DNA from: an uncultured Oscillospiraceae bacterium
Lineage (GTDB): Bacteria; Bacillota; Clostridia; Oscillospirales; Oscillospiraceae
Length of the DNA stretch: 39,892 bases
Assembly: GCA_947629955.1 (NCBI GenBank)
Contig: CANRFT010000017.1
Span: 1-39,892 of the forward strand
Reading direction: 5' to 3'
Position 1 is the stretch's first letter. Each line of letters starts with the position of its first letter. Made by a program: the position numbers and the translations under genes. The notes under the pieces were generated by a model that had not been told where the DNA came from, did not search any database, and was given only the letters and a program-made list of their open reading frames with translations. Below, piece by piece: positions 6,284 through 15,519 of this stretch.

Positions 6284-8848
6284 TCACTTCCCGCCGATGG
6301 TCCGGCGTATCTCCTCCTCCGTCTGCCTCAGCTCAAACTCCAGCTCGGCGGCGGGCACCCGCACCGCCCCGTGGCCCAGGATGATGAGCTGTTCCAGCCC
6401 GTCGGAGGTGGCCACCCGCACCCGGTGGTCCTTTTTCTCCCTCCCCAGGGCGTAGGTGACCTTCTCGATATACATGTCCGCCGTCTCCGCCTCTTTGGTG
6501 TAGATCACGGACACCTCCCCGTCCCGCTCCACCGAGCCGGGGCTGCCCTTCACCTTGTAGGCGTCGAACACCACGATGACGTTGCACTTCTTCCAGCCCT
6601 GATAGTTTTTCAGCCGGTCCACCAGCCGCTGGCGGGCACCGTCCAAATCGGTCTGGGACAGCTTTCGCAGCTCGTCCCAGGCGTGGATGATGTTGTAGCC
6701 GTCCACCAGCAGGTAGTCCTCCCCGTCCCGGAGCTTCAGGCCCTTCCAGGGCCGCTCTTTTTTGGAGGCGGACAGCTTGGGCGCGGGTCGGAAGGCCCTG
6801 GGCTTTACCGGACCGTACACCTTGGCGAAGATGGCCTCCAGCTCCTTGTCCAGGGCCTGCTGGGACTCGTAGCTCATCCGCCGGGGGGCTGGCGCGGGCT
6901 CGTCCGCGATCTGCCCCGCCTCGGCCCGCCAGCCGGAGTCCAGATGGGCGTGGCCCTTCACCTCGTCCCAGGGCACGTTGTACCCCGCCCCGTGGGCGCA
7001 GAACACCGAGCCGGGCGGATTGGCCAGGTCGGCCTCCGGGTCGTAGCCCATGGAGGCCACCACCTCGTCCTGGTCGTGGCAGGGCCGGTAGCCGTCCACC
7101 GTGCAGGACAGCCGGCCCCGGCCGGCGGTGTAGGCGGCCACTTCCGTCCAGTAGCCGCCGAACTCGGACACGGGCACCGCCCCGGTGAGGACAGCGGTCT
7201 CCCCTGACGATTCCGGCGGGTCCATAGTCCCGCCCATCCGCTGGAGGTCGGTCATGGCCCGGCCCAGGCAGTTCGCCGGCAACTCCAGCCGGAAGGAATA
7301 CCAGGGCTCCAGCAGGACGCTCTGGGCGCACATGAGCCCCTGCCGCACCGCCCGGTAGGTGGCCTGCCGGAAGTCGCCCCCCTCGGTGTGCTTCAAGTGG
7401 GCCCGGCCGGTGAGCAGGGTCAGCTTCATATCGGTGATGGGAGAGCCGGTGAGCACCCCCAGATGGGTCTTTTCGATGAGGTGGGTGAGGATGAGCCGCT
7501 GCCAGTGTCCGCTGAGCACGTCCTCGGGGCAGGCGGTGGCGATCTCCAGCCCCGCGCCCCGCTCCAGGGGCTCCAGCAGCAGATGTACCTCCGCGTAGTG
7601 GCGGAGGGGCTCGAAGTGGCCCACCCCCTCCACCGGGGCGGCGATGGTCTCCAGGTAGATGATGCTCCCCGGCCCGAAGGTGACCTCGGTGCCAAACCGC
7701 TGGGCCATCACCCGGGACAGGATTTCCAACTGGACCTCCCCCATCAGGCGGACGTGGATCTCTCCAAGCTCCTCTTTCCACTCGACGCGCAGTTGGGGGT
7801 CCTCCTCCTCCAGGATGCGGAGCTGGGAGAGCAGGGTGTGGACGTCCATGCCCTCCGGGGGCAGCACCTGCCAGGTGAGCACCGGCTCCAGCTCGGGGCC
7901 CTCCCAATCCTCCTCCGCCCCCAGGCCCTGGCCGGCCCTGGTTTGGGACAGGCCGGTGACGGCGCACACGGTGCCCGCCGGGGCCTCGTCTACGGGGGTA
8001 AATTTGGTACCGGAGTAGAGGCGGATCTGGGTCACCTTCTCCTCCCAGTCCTCCGCTTTCAGCGGTTCCCGAACCCTGAGGGCTCCGCCAGTGACCTTCA
8101 TCCAGGTGAGCCGTTCCCCCTTCTCGTCCCGGGTGATCTTGAACACCCGGGCGGCAAAGTCGGAAGGCCAGTCGGGCTCCAGGGTGAACCGCTCCAGCCC
8201 GTCCAGCAGCCCGTCCACGCCCTCCACCTTCAAAGCGGAGCCGAAGAACACCGGGAACAGTTTTCTTTGGGCGATGAGGGCGGCCAAATCGAAGTCAGAC
8301 AGGGCCCCCGTCTCCAGGTAGCGCTCCATGAGGGCCTCGTCGCAGAGGGCCGCGTGTTCCAGCGCGTCCTCCCAGGGGCCGGAGAAGTCCACGCAGTCGC
8401 CGGACAGCCGCGCCCGAAGCCGCTCCATGAGGGCGTCCTCGTCGGTGTCGGGCTGGTCCATCTTGTTGACAAACAGGAAAGTGGGCACCCCGTGCCGCGC
8501 CAGCAGCCGCCACAGGGTCTCGGTGTGGCCCTGGACGCCGTCGGCGGCGCTCACCAGCAGCACGGCGTAGTCCAGCACTTGAAGCGTCCGCTCCATCTCG
8601 GCGGAGAAGTCCACGTGGCCGGGGGTGTCGACCAACGTCAGCTCCAGCTCCCCCCGCCGCAGGATGGCCTGTTTGGAGAAGATGGTGATGCCCCGCTCCC
8701 GCTCCAGCGCGTCGGTGTCCAGAAAGGCGTCCCCGTGGTCCACCCTTCCCAGTTTCCGCACGCTGCCCGCCCGGTACAGCATGGCCTCGGTGAGGGTGGT
8801 CTTGCCCGAGTCCACATGGGCCAGCATACCCACAGCTAACCGTTTCAT
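6284..8848 (-). CDS. TetM-like translational GTPase fused to a Rae1/YacP-type NYN endoribonuclease domain
   Basis: The 854-aa protein has an EF-G/TetM-like body: G1 AHVDSGKTT (10-18), G2 RGITI (52-56), G3 DTPGH (74-78), G4 NKMD (128-131), a G5-like GSALK, then domains II-V with a TetM-like domain IV. After a linker (about 660-710), residues 712-854 match Bacillus YacP/Rae1 almost throughout: LLVDGYNIIHAW, VVFDAYKVKG, TKEAETADMYIE and VATSDGLEQ. The acidic residues D716, D762, D791 and D816 are present. Rae1 cuts mRNA in the ribosomal A site; TetM-type GTPases bind the same region. The inferred role is a ribosome-recruited RNA cleavage or rescue factor. Annotating it as tetracycline resistance is unsafe. 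SD GAGGAGG precedes the ATG, 24 bases after recG. Confidence 0.9.
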   Translation of the reverse strand: MKRLAVGMLAHVDSGKTTLTEAMLYRAGSVRKLGRVDHGDAFLDTDALERERGITIFSKQAILRRGELELTLVDTPGHVDFSAEMERTLQVLDYAVLLVSAADGVQGHTETLWRLLARHGVPTFLFVNKMDQPDTDEDALMERLRARLSGDCVDFSGPWEDALEHAALCDEALMERYLETGALSDFDLAALIAQRKLFPVFFGSALKVEGVDGLLDGLERFTLEPDWPSDFAARVFKITRDEKGERLTWMKVTGGALRVREPLKAEDWEEKVTQIRLYSGTKFTPVDEAPAGTVCAVTGLSQTRAGQGLGAEEDWEGPELEPVLTWQVLPPEGMDVHTLLSQLRILEEEDPQLRVEWKEELGEIHVRLMGEVQLEILSRVMAQRFGTEVTFGPGSIIYLETIAAPVEGVGHFEPLRHYAEVHLLLEPLERGAGLEIATACPEDVLSGHWQRLILTHLIEKTHLGVLTGSPITDMKLTLLTGRAHLKHTEGGDFRQATYRAVRQGLMCAQSVLLEPWYSFRLELPANCLGRAMTDLQRMGGTMDPPESSGETAVLTGAVPVSEFGGYWTEVAAYTAGRGRLSCTVDGYRPCHDQDEVVASMGYDPEADLANPPGSVFCAHGAGYNVPWDEVKGHAHLDSGWRAEAGQIADEPAPAPRRMSYESQQALDKELEAIFAKVYGPVKPRAFRPAPKLSASKKERPWKGLKLRDGEDYLLVDGYNIIHAWDELRKLSQTDLDGARQRLVDRLKNYQGWKKCNVIVVFDAYKVKGSPGSVERDGEVSVIYTKEAETADMYIEKVTYALGREKKDHRVRVATSDGLEQLIILGHGAVRVPAAELEFELRQTEEEIRRTIGGK

Positions 8849-8872
8849 TGGGACGCCTCCTCTCGTAAAAAA

Positions 8873-10960
8873 TCAGTTGAACAGCTCCGCGTTCTCCTCA
8901 AACAGGCGCTGAATTTGGGCTTTCAAGGGCTTGTGCTCCGGCCTGGACAGGTCCGGGTCGGCAGCGATGAGCCCGTCGGCGGCCCCCTTGGCCTCCTTCA
9001 GCAGCTCCATGTCCGAGGCGAAGTCGGCCACCTTCAGCTGGGGCAGGCCGTGCTGCCGCTTGCCGAAGAAGTCGCCGGGGCCCCGCAGTCTTAAATCTTC
9101 CTCGGCGATCTGGAACCCGTCGTTGGTGGCGCAGAGGGCTCTCAGCCGCTCCCGGGCGGTGTCGCTCTTGGATGCCGACACCAGCACACAATAGCTCTGG
9201 TGCCGTCCCCGGCCCACCCGGCCCCGGAGTTGGTGGAGCTGGGACAGGCCGAACCGCTCCGCGTTCTCCACCACCATCAGGGAGGCGTTGGGCACGTCCA
9301 CCCCCACCTCGATGACGGTGGTGGACACCAGCACCTGGGTCTTGCCGGACACGAAGTCCGCCATGGCGGCCTCCTTGTCTTTGGGCTTCATCTTGCCGTG
9401 GACCAGGCCCACGGTCAAATCGGGGAGCACCCTCTCCCGCAAGTCCTTTGCGTAGGTGGTGACGGCTTTCATGTCCATGGGCGGGGCGTACAGGTCGTTC
9501 CAGGCGGGCAGGTCCTCCGTCTCCTCCACCGCAGGGCAGACGATGTACACCTGCCGCCCCTCTTTCACCTGCTTGCGGACGAAACCGTACATCCGGGCCC
9601 GCTTGTCCTCCCCCACGGCGAAGGTCTGCACCGGCGTGCGGCCGGGGGGCAGCTCGTCGATGACGGACACGTCCAAATCGCCGTAGATGATGAGCGCCAG
9701 CGTCCTGGGGATGGGGGTGGCGGACATGACCAGCACATGGGGCGGCATTTTTTCCCCCTTCTCAGCCAGCGCCGCCCGCTGGGCCACGCCGAAGCGGTGC
9801 TGCTCGTCGGCCACCACCAGCCCCAGGTCCTTGTAGGCCACTCCCTCGGAGAACAGGGCGTGGGTGCCTACCACCAGGTCGATCTCCCCCTCCGCCAGGG
9901 CGTTCAGCAGGGCCTTTCTGGGCTTCCCCTTCACTGAGCTGGTGAGAAGGGCCACCCGCACCCCGGCCGGGGCCAATAGGGCGTCCAGCGTTTTGGCGTG
10001 CTGCTCGGCCAGCAGCTCGGTGGGGGCCATCAGGGCACACTGGCAGCCGTTTTTTGCCGCCGCCCAGGCCCCGAAGGCGGCCACCGCCGTCTTGCCGGAA
10101 CCCACGTCCCCCTGGACCAGCCGGTTCATCACCCGGCCGGAGGCAAAATCCGCCGCCATGTCCTCCATGGCCCGTTTCTGCGCGCCTGTCGGTGTAAAGG
10201 GCAGGAGCTTTGCGAACTTTTCCGGGTCCGAGGCCAACACACGGCCCACACCCCGCTCCCGGCGCTCCTTCAGCAGGGAGAGGCCGCAGGTGAGCGTGAA
10301 CAGCTCCTCGAACACCAGCCGCCGCCGGGCGATGGCCAGCTCCTCCCAGTTGGGTGGGAAGTGGATATTCTTCCGGGCGTACTGGACCTGGCACAGGGCG
10401 TGGTCCAGCCGCACCTGCTCCGGCAGGAACTCCGGCAGGCCCTCCAGGCAGTCGTCCACCGCCCGCCGGGCGAGGCCGGCGAGCAGATTGTTGGAGATGC
10501 CCGCCGTCAGCGGGTACACCGGCATGATGAGGCCGGTGACCCGACCCGCGCCCTCCTTCTCAAACACCGGGTTGGTCATGGACCGGCCGCGGCCCTGGCG
10601 CTCCGCCGTGCCGTAGAACACATAGGTCTCCCCCGGCTTCAATGCAGTTCGGATGTAGGTCTGGTTGAAGAAGGTGAGGTGCAGCACGCCGAAGCTGTCC
10701 ACCGCCTTCACCTTCACCAGCTCCAGGCCCTTGCGGACGCGGCTCACCGTGGGAGTAGAGGCCACCATGGCCGCCACACAGCAGGGCCGGTCCTCCGGCG
10801 CGTCCCGGAGGTTGAAGCACTCCCGCCGGTCCTCGTACCGCTGGGGCAGATGGTACAGCAGGTCCCCCGCTGTGCGGAGGCCCAGCTTCTCCAGCTTTTT
10901 CGCCCGTGCGGGGCCCACCCCCGGCAGATCGGTCAGCGGGGTCTCCCGTGTCAACGCCAT
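8873..10960 (-). CDS. recG: ATP-dependent DNA helicase RecG
   Basis: The 695-aa protein is full length for RecG, which remodels stalled replication forks and Holliday junctions. The N-terminal wedge region begins with an HhH-like LTDLPGVGPARAKKLEKLGL. The helicase core carries Walker A GDVGSGKT (about 283-290), DEQH (about 384-387), SATPIPRT (motif III) and a C-terminal helicase lobe ending in the QLRGRVGRG motif VI. The ATG has a strong SD (AGGAGGT). The GTPase-nuclease gene follows after 24 bases, so the two are probably cotranscribed. Confidence 0.97.
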   Translation of the reverse strand: MALTRETPLTDLPGVGPARAKKLEKLGLRTAGDLLYHLPQRYEDRRECFNLRDAPEDRPCCVAAMVASTPTVSRVRKGLELVKVKAVDSFGVLHLTFFNQTYIRTALKPGETYVFYGTAERQGRGRSMTNPVFEKEGAGRVTGLIMPVYPLTAGISNNLLAGLARRAVDDCLEGLPEFLPEQVRLDHALCQVQYARKNIHFPPNWEELAIARRRLVFEELFTLTCGLSLLKERRERGVGRVLASDPEKFAKLLPFTPTGAQKRAMEDMAADFASGRVMNRLVQGDVGSGKTAVAAFGAWAAAKNGCQCALMAPTELLAEQHAKTLDALLAPAGVRVALLTSSVKGKPRKALLNALAEGEIDLVVGTHALFSEGVAYKDLGLVVADEQHRFGVAQRAALAEKGEKMPPHVLVMSATPIPRTLALIIYGDLDVSVIDELPPGRTPVQTFAVGEDKRARMYGFVRKQVKEGRQVYIVCPAVEETEDLPAWNDLYAPPMDMKAVTTYAKDLRERVLPDLTVGLVHGKMKPKDKEAAMADFVSGKTQVLVSTTVIEVGVDVPNASLMVVENAERFGLSQLHQLRGRVGRGRHQSYCVLVSASKSDTARERLRALCATNDGFQIAEEDLRLRGPGDFFGKRQHGLPQLKVADFASDMELLKEAKGAADGLIAADPDLSRPEHKPLKAQIQRLFEENAELFN

Positions 10961-10990
10961 GGTCTCACCTCCTGAAAAACATCGGAAATG

Positions 10991-10996
10991 ATTATA
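10991..10996 (-). promoter_or_regulatory. Possible -10 element of recG
   Basis: The minus strand reads TATAAT about 30 bases before the recG ATG. No convincing -35 is visible at 16-18 bp, so this is weak. Confidence 0.4.
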
Positions 10997-11199
10997 TCAT
11001 ATTCTCAGCGGAAATACAGCCTTTTTTGAAAGGGGAAGGCAGCGCGGCGGCGGACGATCGCACGGGGAAGACCGCTCCCTCCGCCTTATCGGGCGCGATA
11101 CACCAAATGGGAGAATAATAAGAACTAAAAATAAACTAAAATCGGTTGAATTTTTATTTCATCGGTTATCGTTGTAGTAGAAAACAGGAGGCTGTGCCT

Positions 11200-11379
11200 A
11201 TGAAACCCAACACCAAGACCTTTCTCAGCATCCGCATGAACAAAGAGCTCCATGACAAGTTCCAGTACATTGCCGCCTATGACGGCCGCTCCATGAGCGG
11301 TGAGATCATCTACCTGCTGAACAATTGCGTCCGCGAGTTCGAGAAGGAGCACGGTCCCATCCGGCTGGAGGATCAATGA
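11200..11379 (+). CDS. Small ribbon-helix-helix (Arc-like) DNA-binding protein
   Basis: The 59-aa protein starts at ATG 11200, with AGGAGG upstream; a longer frame from 11146 lacks an SD. The pattern TKTFLSIRMNKELHDKFQYIAAYDGRSMSGEIIYLLNNCVREFE fits Arc/MetJ-type proteins. The beta strand is at about 5-11, helix A at 13-26 (AAYDGRS turn), and helix B at 28-43. Such proteins bind DNA as dimers. Its TGA overlaps the ATG of the comF-like gene, so the two are translationally coupled. The target is unknown; autoregulation of this pair is plausible. Confidence 0.85.
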   Translation: MKPNTKTFLSIRMNKELHDKFQYIAAYDGRSMSGEIIYLLNNCVREFEKEHGPIRLEDQ

Positions 11380-12026
11380 ACGCTCTGCGCACCCTGTATG
11401 AACTGATTTTCCCGCCCAAGTGTCCGTTTTGCGGCAAGGTGCTGGAAAAATGGGAGGGCGGCATCTGCGCCCTGTGCGGGAAATCCCTGCCCCGCACGGC
11501 CCCGGAGGACATCCGGCAGATAGAGGGCTGCTGCGTCTGCCTGTCTCCGCTGTGGTACCGGGACGGGGTAGTGAACGCCGTTCACCGCTGCAAATTCCAG
11601 GGGGCCAGGGGCTATGCCGGGGTCTTGGGCGGACTGATGGCGGACTGTCTCACCGAGCGCCGACAGGAGCCCGCGGACCTCATCACCTGGGCACCTCTGT
11701 CGGCCAAGCGGCGGAAGAAACGGGGCTATGATCAGGCGGAGCTTCTGGCCCGCCGGGTAGGGGAGCTCACCGGGATCCCCGCCCTGCCCGCGCTGGAGAA
11801 GACCCGTCAGGCAGGGGTCCAGTCCCGCATCGGGGACGACGAGGCGCGCCGGGCCAACGTGTCCGGGGTGTATCGGGTCCTCCCCGGCGCGGACATAAAG
11901 GGGAAGCGGATCGTGCTGGTGGACGACATCGTCACCAGTGGGGCCACGCTGGCGGAGTGCGCCGCCTGTCTCCGGGACGCGGGGGCGGGTTCTGTCGTCG
12001 CGCTCACCCTCGCCAGGGCCAGATAG
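11376..12026 (+). CDS. ComF-family phosphoribosyltransferase-like protein
   Basis: The 216-aa protein starts at ATG 11376 inside the previous stop (ATGA), with GGAGG upstream. An N-terminal zinc-binding segment has the paired cysteines CPFC and CALC, then CCVC (about 12-55). The C-terminal half is a type I phosphoribosyltransferase fold, with the PRPP loop IVLVDDIVTSGAT at about 184-196. ComF proteins are linked to DNA uptake and, more recently, to helicase partnership in recombination. ComFA is not nearby. Coupling to a ribbon-helix-helix gene is the unusual feature. Confidence 0.9.
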   Translation: MNALRTLYELIFPPKCPFCGKVLEKWEGGICALCGKSLPRTAPEDIRQIEGCCVCLSPLWYRDGVVNAVHRCKFQGARGYAGVLGGLMADCLTERRQEPADLITWAPLSAKRRKKRGYDQAELLARRVGELTGIPALPALEKTRQAGVQSRIGDDEARRANVSGVYRVLPGADIKGKRIVLVDDIVTSGATLAECAACLRDAGAGSVVALTLARAR

Positions 12027-12056
12027 GGCCTCCTTTTATGGGCGGCCCCTCTGCCC

Positions 12057-12085
12057 TTGACTTTCCCTCGCTAAAGGCGTAAACT
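12057..12085 (+). promoter_or_regulatory. Sigma-A promoter of the alpha/beta hydrolase gene
   Basis: TTGACT (12057-12062), a 17-bp spacer, and TAAACT (12080-12085), 32 bases before the ATG. Confidence 0.65.
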
Positions 12086-12117
12086 GTCCTGGATGTTCGG
12101 GAAGGAGCTGCCGCCTC

Positions 12118-13116
12118 ATGGAGACAAAGAAAAAGGACAAAAAGAAGATCATTATTATCGTCGTCGCGGTGATCCTGGTACTGTTGGCGTGTGCGCTGCT
12201 GTTCGCCGGCAATTTCCTGTTCGAGTTCGCCCTGTACCCCGGGGCCTCCTTCACCATGAACGATTTGTTCCAGCGGGGGAACGTGGAGGGCATCGGCGAC
12301 GGACCGGTCGTTGAATTGTCCCCCGAGCGGCAGGAGTGGCGGGACTACGCCGTCGGCGCCTATGAGTGGTTCCAGACCGAGGGCGAGGCGGTGGAGCTCC
12401 AACGGCCCGACGGGGTCCGCCGGGGAAAGTGGTTCCAGCAGGAGGGCCACAGATACGGTATCTTCTGCCACGGCTATTACAGCAGCTCCGTCTCCGAGGC
12501 CCCCTACGCCAAAAAGTTCTATGACATGGGCTGGTCGGTCCTGATCCCCGACGCCCTGGCCCACGGGGAGAGCGACGGCACCTTCATCGGCATGGGCTGG
12601 CTGGAGCGGCCCGACGTGCTGGGGTGGATCGGCACCATCATTCAGAAGGACCCGGAGGCGGAGATCATTCTCCACGGGGTATCCATGGGGGGCGCCACGG
12701 TGATGATGGTCTCCGGCGAGGACCTGCCCGACAACGTGAAGTGCATCGTGGAGGACTGCGGCTACTCCTCCGTGTGGGACGAGTTCAGCCTCCAGCTGAA
12801 AAACCTGTTCCACCTGCCCACGTTCCCCATCCTGAACGTGACCTCCATGTTCTCCAAGCTGCGGGCGGGGTACTCCTTCGAGGAGGCGTCCGCCGTCGAC
12901 CAGTTGAAAAAAGCCACGGTACCCATGCTGTTCATCCACGGGGACGCAGACACCTTCGTGCCCTTTGAGATGCTGGACGTGGTGTACGACGCCTGCGCCA
13001 GCGCGGAGAAGGAAAAATTGGTAGTTCCCGGCGCGGCCCACGGCGAGGCGGCAAGCACCGAGCCCACCCTCTACTGGGACACCGTGACCGTTTTTGTGGG
13101 CAGGTACGTAGATTGA
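12118..13116 (+). CDS. Membrane-anchored alpha/beta hydrolase
   Basis: The 332-aa protein has a lysine-rich start followed by one hydrophobic segment (about 10-33), so it is likely a signal anchor with the enzyme outside the membrane. The catalytic domain has the nucleophile elbow GVSMGG (Ser189), the acid in HGDADTFVP (Asp276 or Asp278) and the histidine in GAAHGEA (His308). It resembles the cell-surface BAAT/FrsA-like or YqkD-type hydrolases of Firmicutes. Substrate is unknown; esterase or peptidase-like acyl cleavage is likely. SD GGAAGGAG precedes the ATG. It is probably monocistronic. Confidence 0.88.
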   Translation: METKKKDKKKIIIIVVAVILVLLACALLFAGNFLFEFALYPGASFTMNDLFQRGNVEGIGDGPVVELSPERQEWRDYAVGAYEWFQTEGEAVELQRPDGVRRGKWFQQEGHRYGIFCHGYYSSSVSEAPYAKKFYDMGWSVLIPDALAHGESDGTFIGMGWLERPDVLGWIGTIIQKDPEAEIILHGVSMGGATVMMVSGEDLPDNVKCIVEDCGYSSVWDEFSLQLKNLFHLPTFPILNVTSMFSKLRAGYSFEEASAVDQLKKATVPMLFIHGDADTFVPFEMLDVVYDACASAEKEKLVVPGAAHGEAASTEPTLYWDTVTVFVGRYVD

Positions 13117-13118
13117 GG

Positions 13119-13147
13119 TTGCTTTTTTCGCCGGAACATAGTAAAAT
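13119..13147 (+). promoter_or_regulatory. Probable promoter of glnS
   Basis: TTGCTT (13119-13124), a 17-bp spacer and TAAAAT (13142-13147), 42 bases before the ATG. The -35 matches three of six bases. Confidence 0.5.
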
Positions 13148-13189
13148 AGCGGCGTTACGGCAAACTACCACCGACAGGAGTGAACACAC

Positions 13190-14872
<1,683 letters not shown>

Positions 14873-14881
14873 ACAGGCCAA

Positions 14882-14909
14882 CGCCGCCCGTTCCGGGCGG
14901 CGCGCCCTT
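14882..14909 (+). terminator. Probable terminator of glnS
   Basis: A 9-bp GC-only stem (14882-14890 with 14894-14902) has a 3-base loop and a short TTTT tract. It is weaker than the other terminators here. Confidence 0.55.
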
Positions 14910-14940
14910 TTACAAACGGAGCCAATGGGAACAGGGGGCG

Positions 14941-15456
14941 ATGGGGATGAGAAAACAGGCGGAGGTGGTCGCGGCCTGCGGCGTGGCCGCCGCGCTGGGC
15001 GTCGTCCTCATGCTGCTGGGCTCCTTCCTGGGACTGGGTATGTACGTGTCCCCCATGCTGACGGGGCTGTGTCTGGCCCCCATCGGGAGGAGATGGGGGA
15101 CGAAATATCAGCTCGTCCTGTGGGTCGCTGTCAGCCTGGTCTGCCTGATGGTGGTGCCGGACGTGGAGGAAAATCTGATGTTTGCCGGGTTCTTCGGCTG
15201 GTATCCGGCGGCCAGACCGAAGCTGGAGCGGCTGCCGCCGGTCTGGCGCTGGCCGGCAAAGCTGGCGGTCTTCAACGGGCCGGTGATCGCGCTGGAGCTG
15301 CTTGTAGTGCTGGCGCTGGTCCCGGAGCGCATCGGGCTGCTATCGGGCCTCGCGCTGCTGGCGCTGGGAAACGCCGTCTTTATCCTCTACGACAAGGCGA
15401 TCCCGCATATCGAAATGCTTATGAGCGCATATCTCAAAAAGCTGCGCCCGAAGTGA
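14941..15456 (+). CDS. Small polytopic membrane protein, unknown function
   Basis: The protein is about 171 aa with five likely hydrophobic segments (about 8-30, 33-50, 57-74, 105-124 and 129-150) and a basic C-terminal tail. The start is uncertain: ATG 14941 and ATG 14947 are both in frame, and the purine-rich AGGGGG suits the second slightly better. The pattern resembles small Clostridia membrane proteins that look like ECF-transporter S components, but no ligand motif is visible. No promoter of its own is clear. Function is unassigned. Confidence 0.7.
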   Translation: MGMRKQAEVVAACGVAAALGVVLMLLGSFLGLGMYVSPMLTGLCLAPIGRRWGTKYQLVLWVAVSLVCLMVVPDVEENLMFAGFFGWYPAARPKLERLPPVWRWPAKLAVFNGPVIALELLVVLALVPERIGLLSGLALLALGNAVFILYDKAIPHIEMLMSAYLKKLRPK

Positions 15457-15478
15457 CCGGCCGCGGCCATACGGCAAC

Positions 15479-15514
15479 AGAACGCCCCCGATGGAGGTCC
15501 ATCGGGGGCGTTCT
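15479..15514. terminator. Inverted repeat between convergent genes, likely terminator
   Basis: A perfect 17-bp inverted repeat (15479-15495 with 15498-15514), including a CGCCCCCGATGG core, lies between the membrane protein and RNase J. T tracts are weak on both sides. Confidence 0.6.
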
Positions 15515-15519
15515 CATTC

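Noticed and set aside
6284-8848. Tetracycline-resistance gene
   Set aside because: The GTPase part resembles TetM, but the domain IV loop differs, a nuclease domain is fused, and it sits in a recG operon rather than on a mobile element. Resistance is unsupported.
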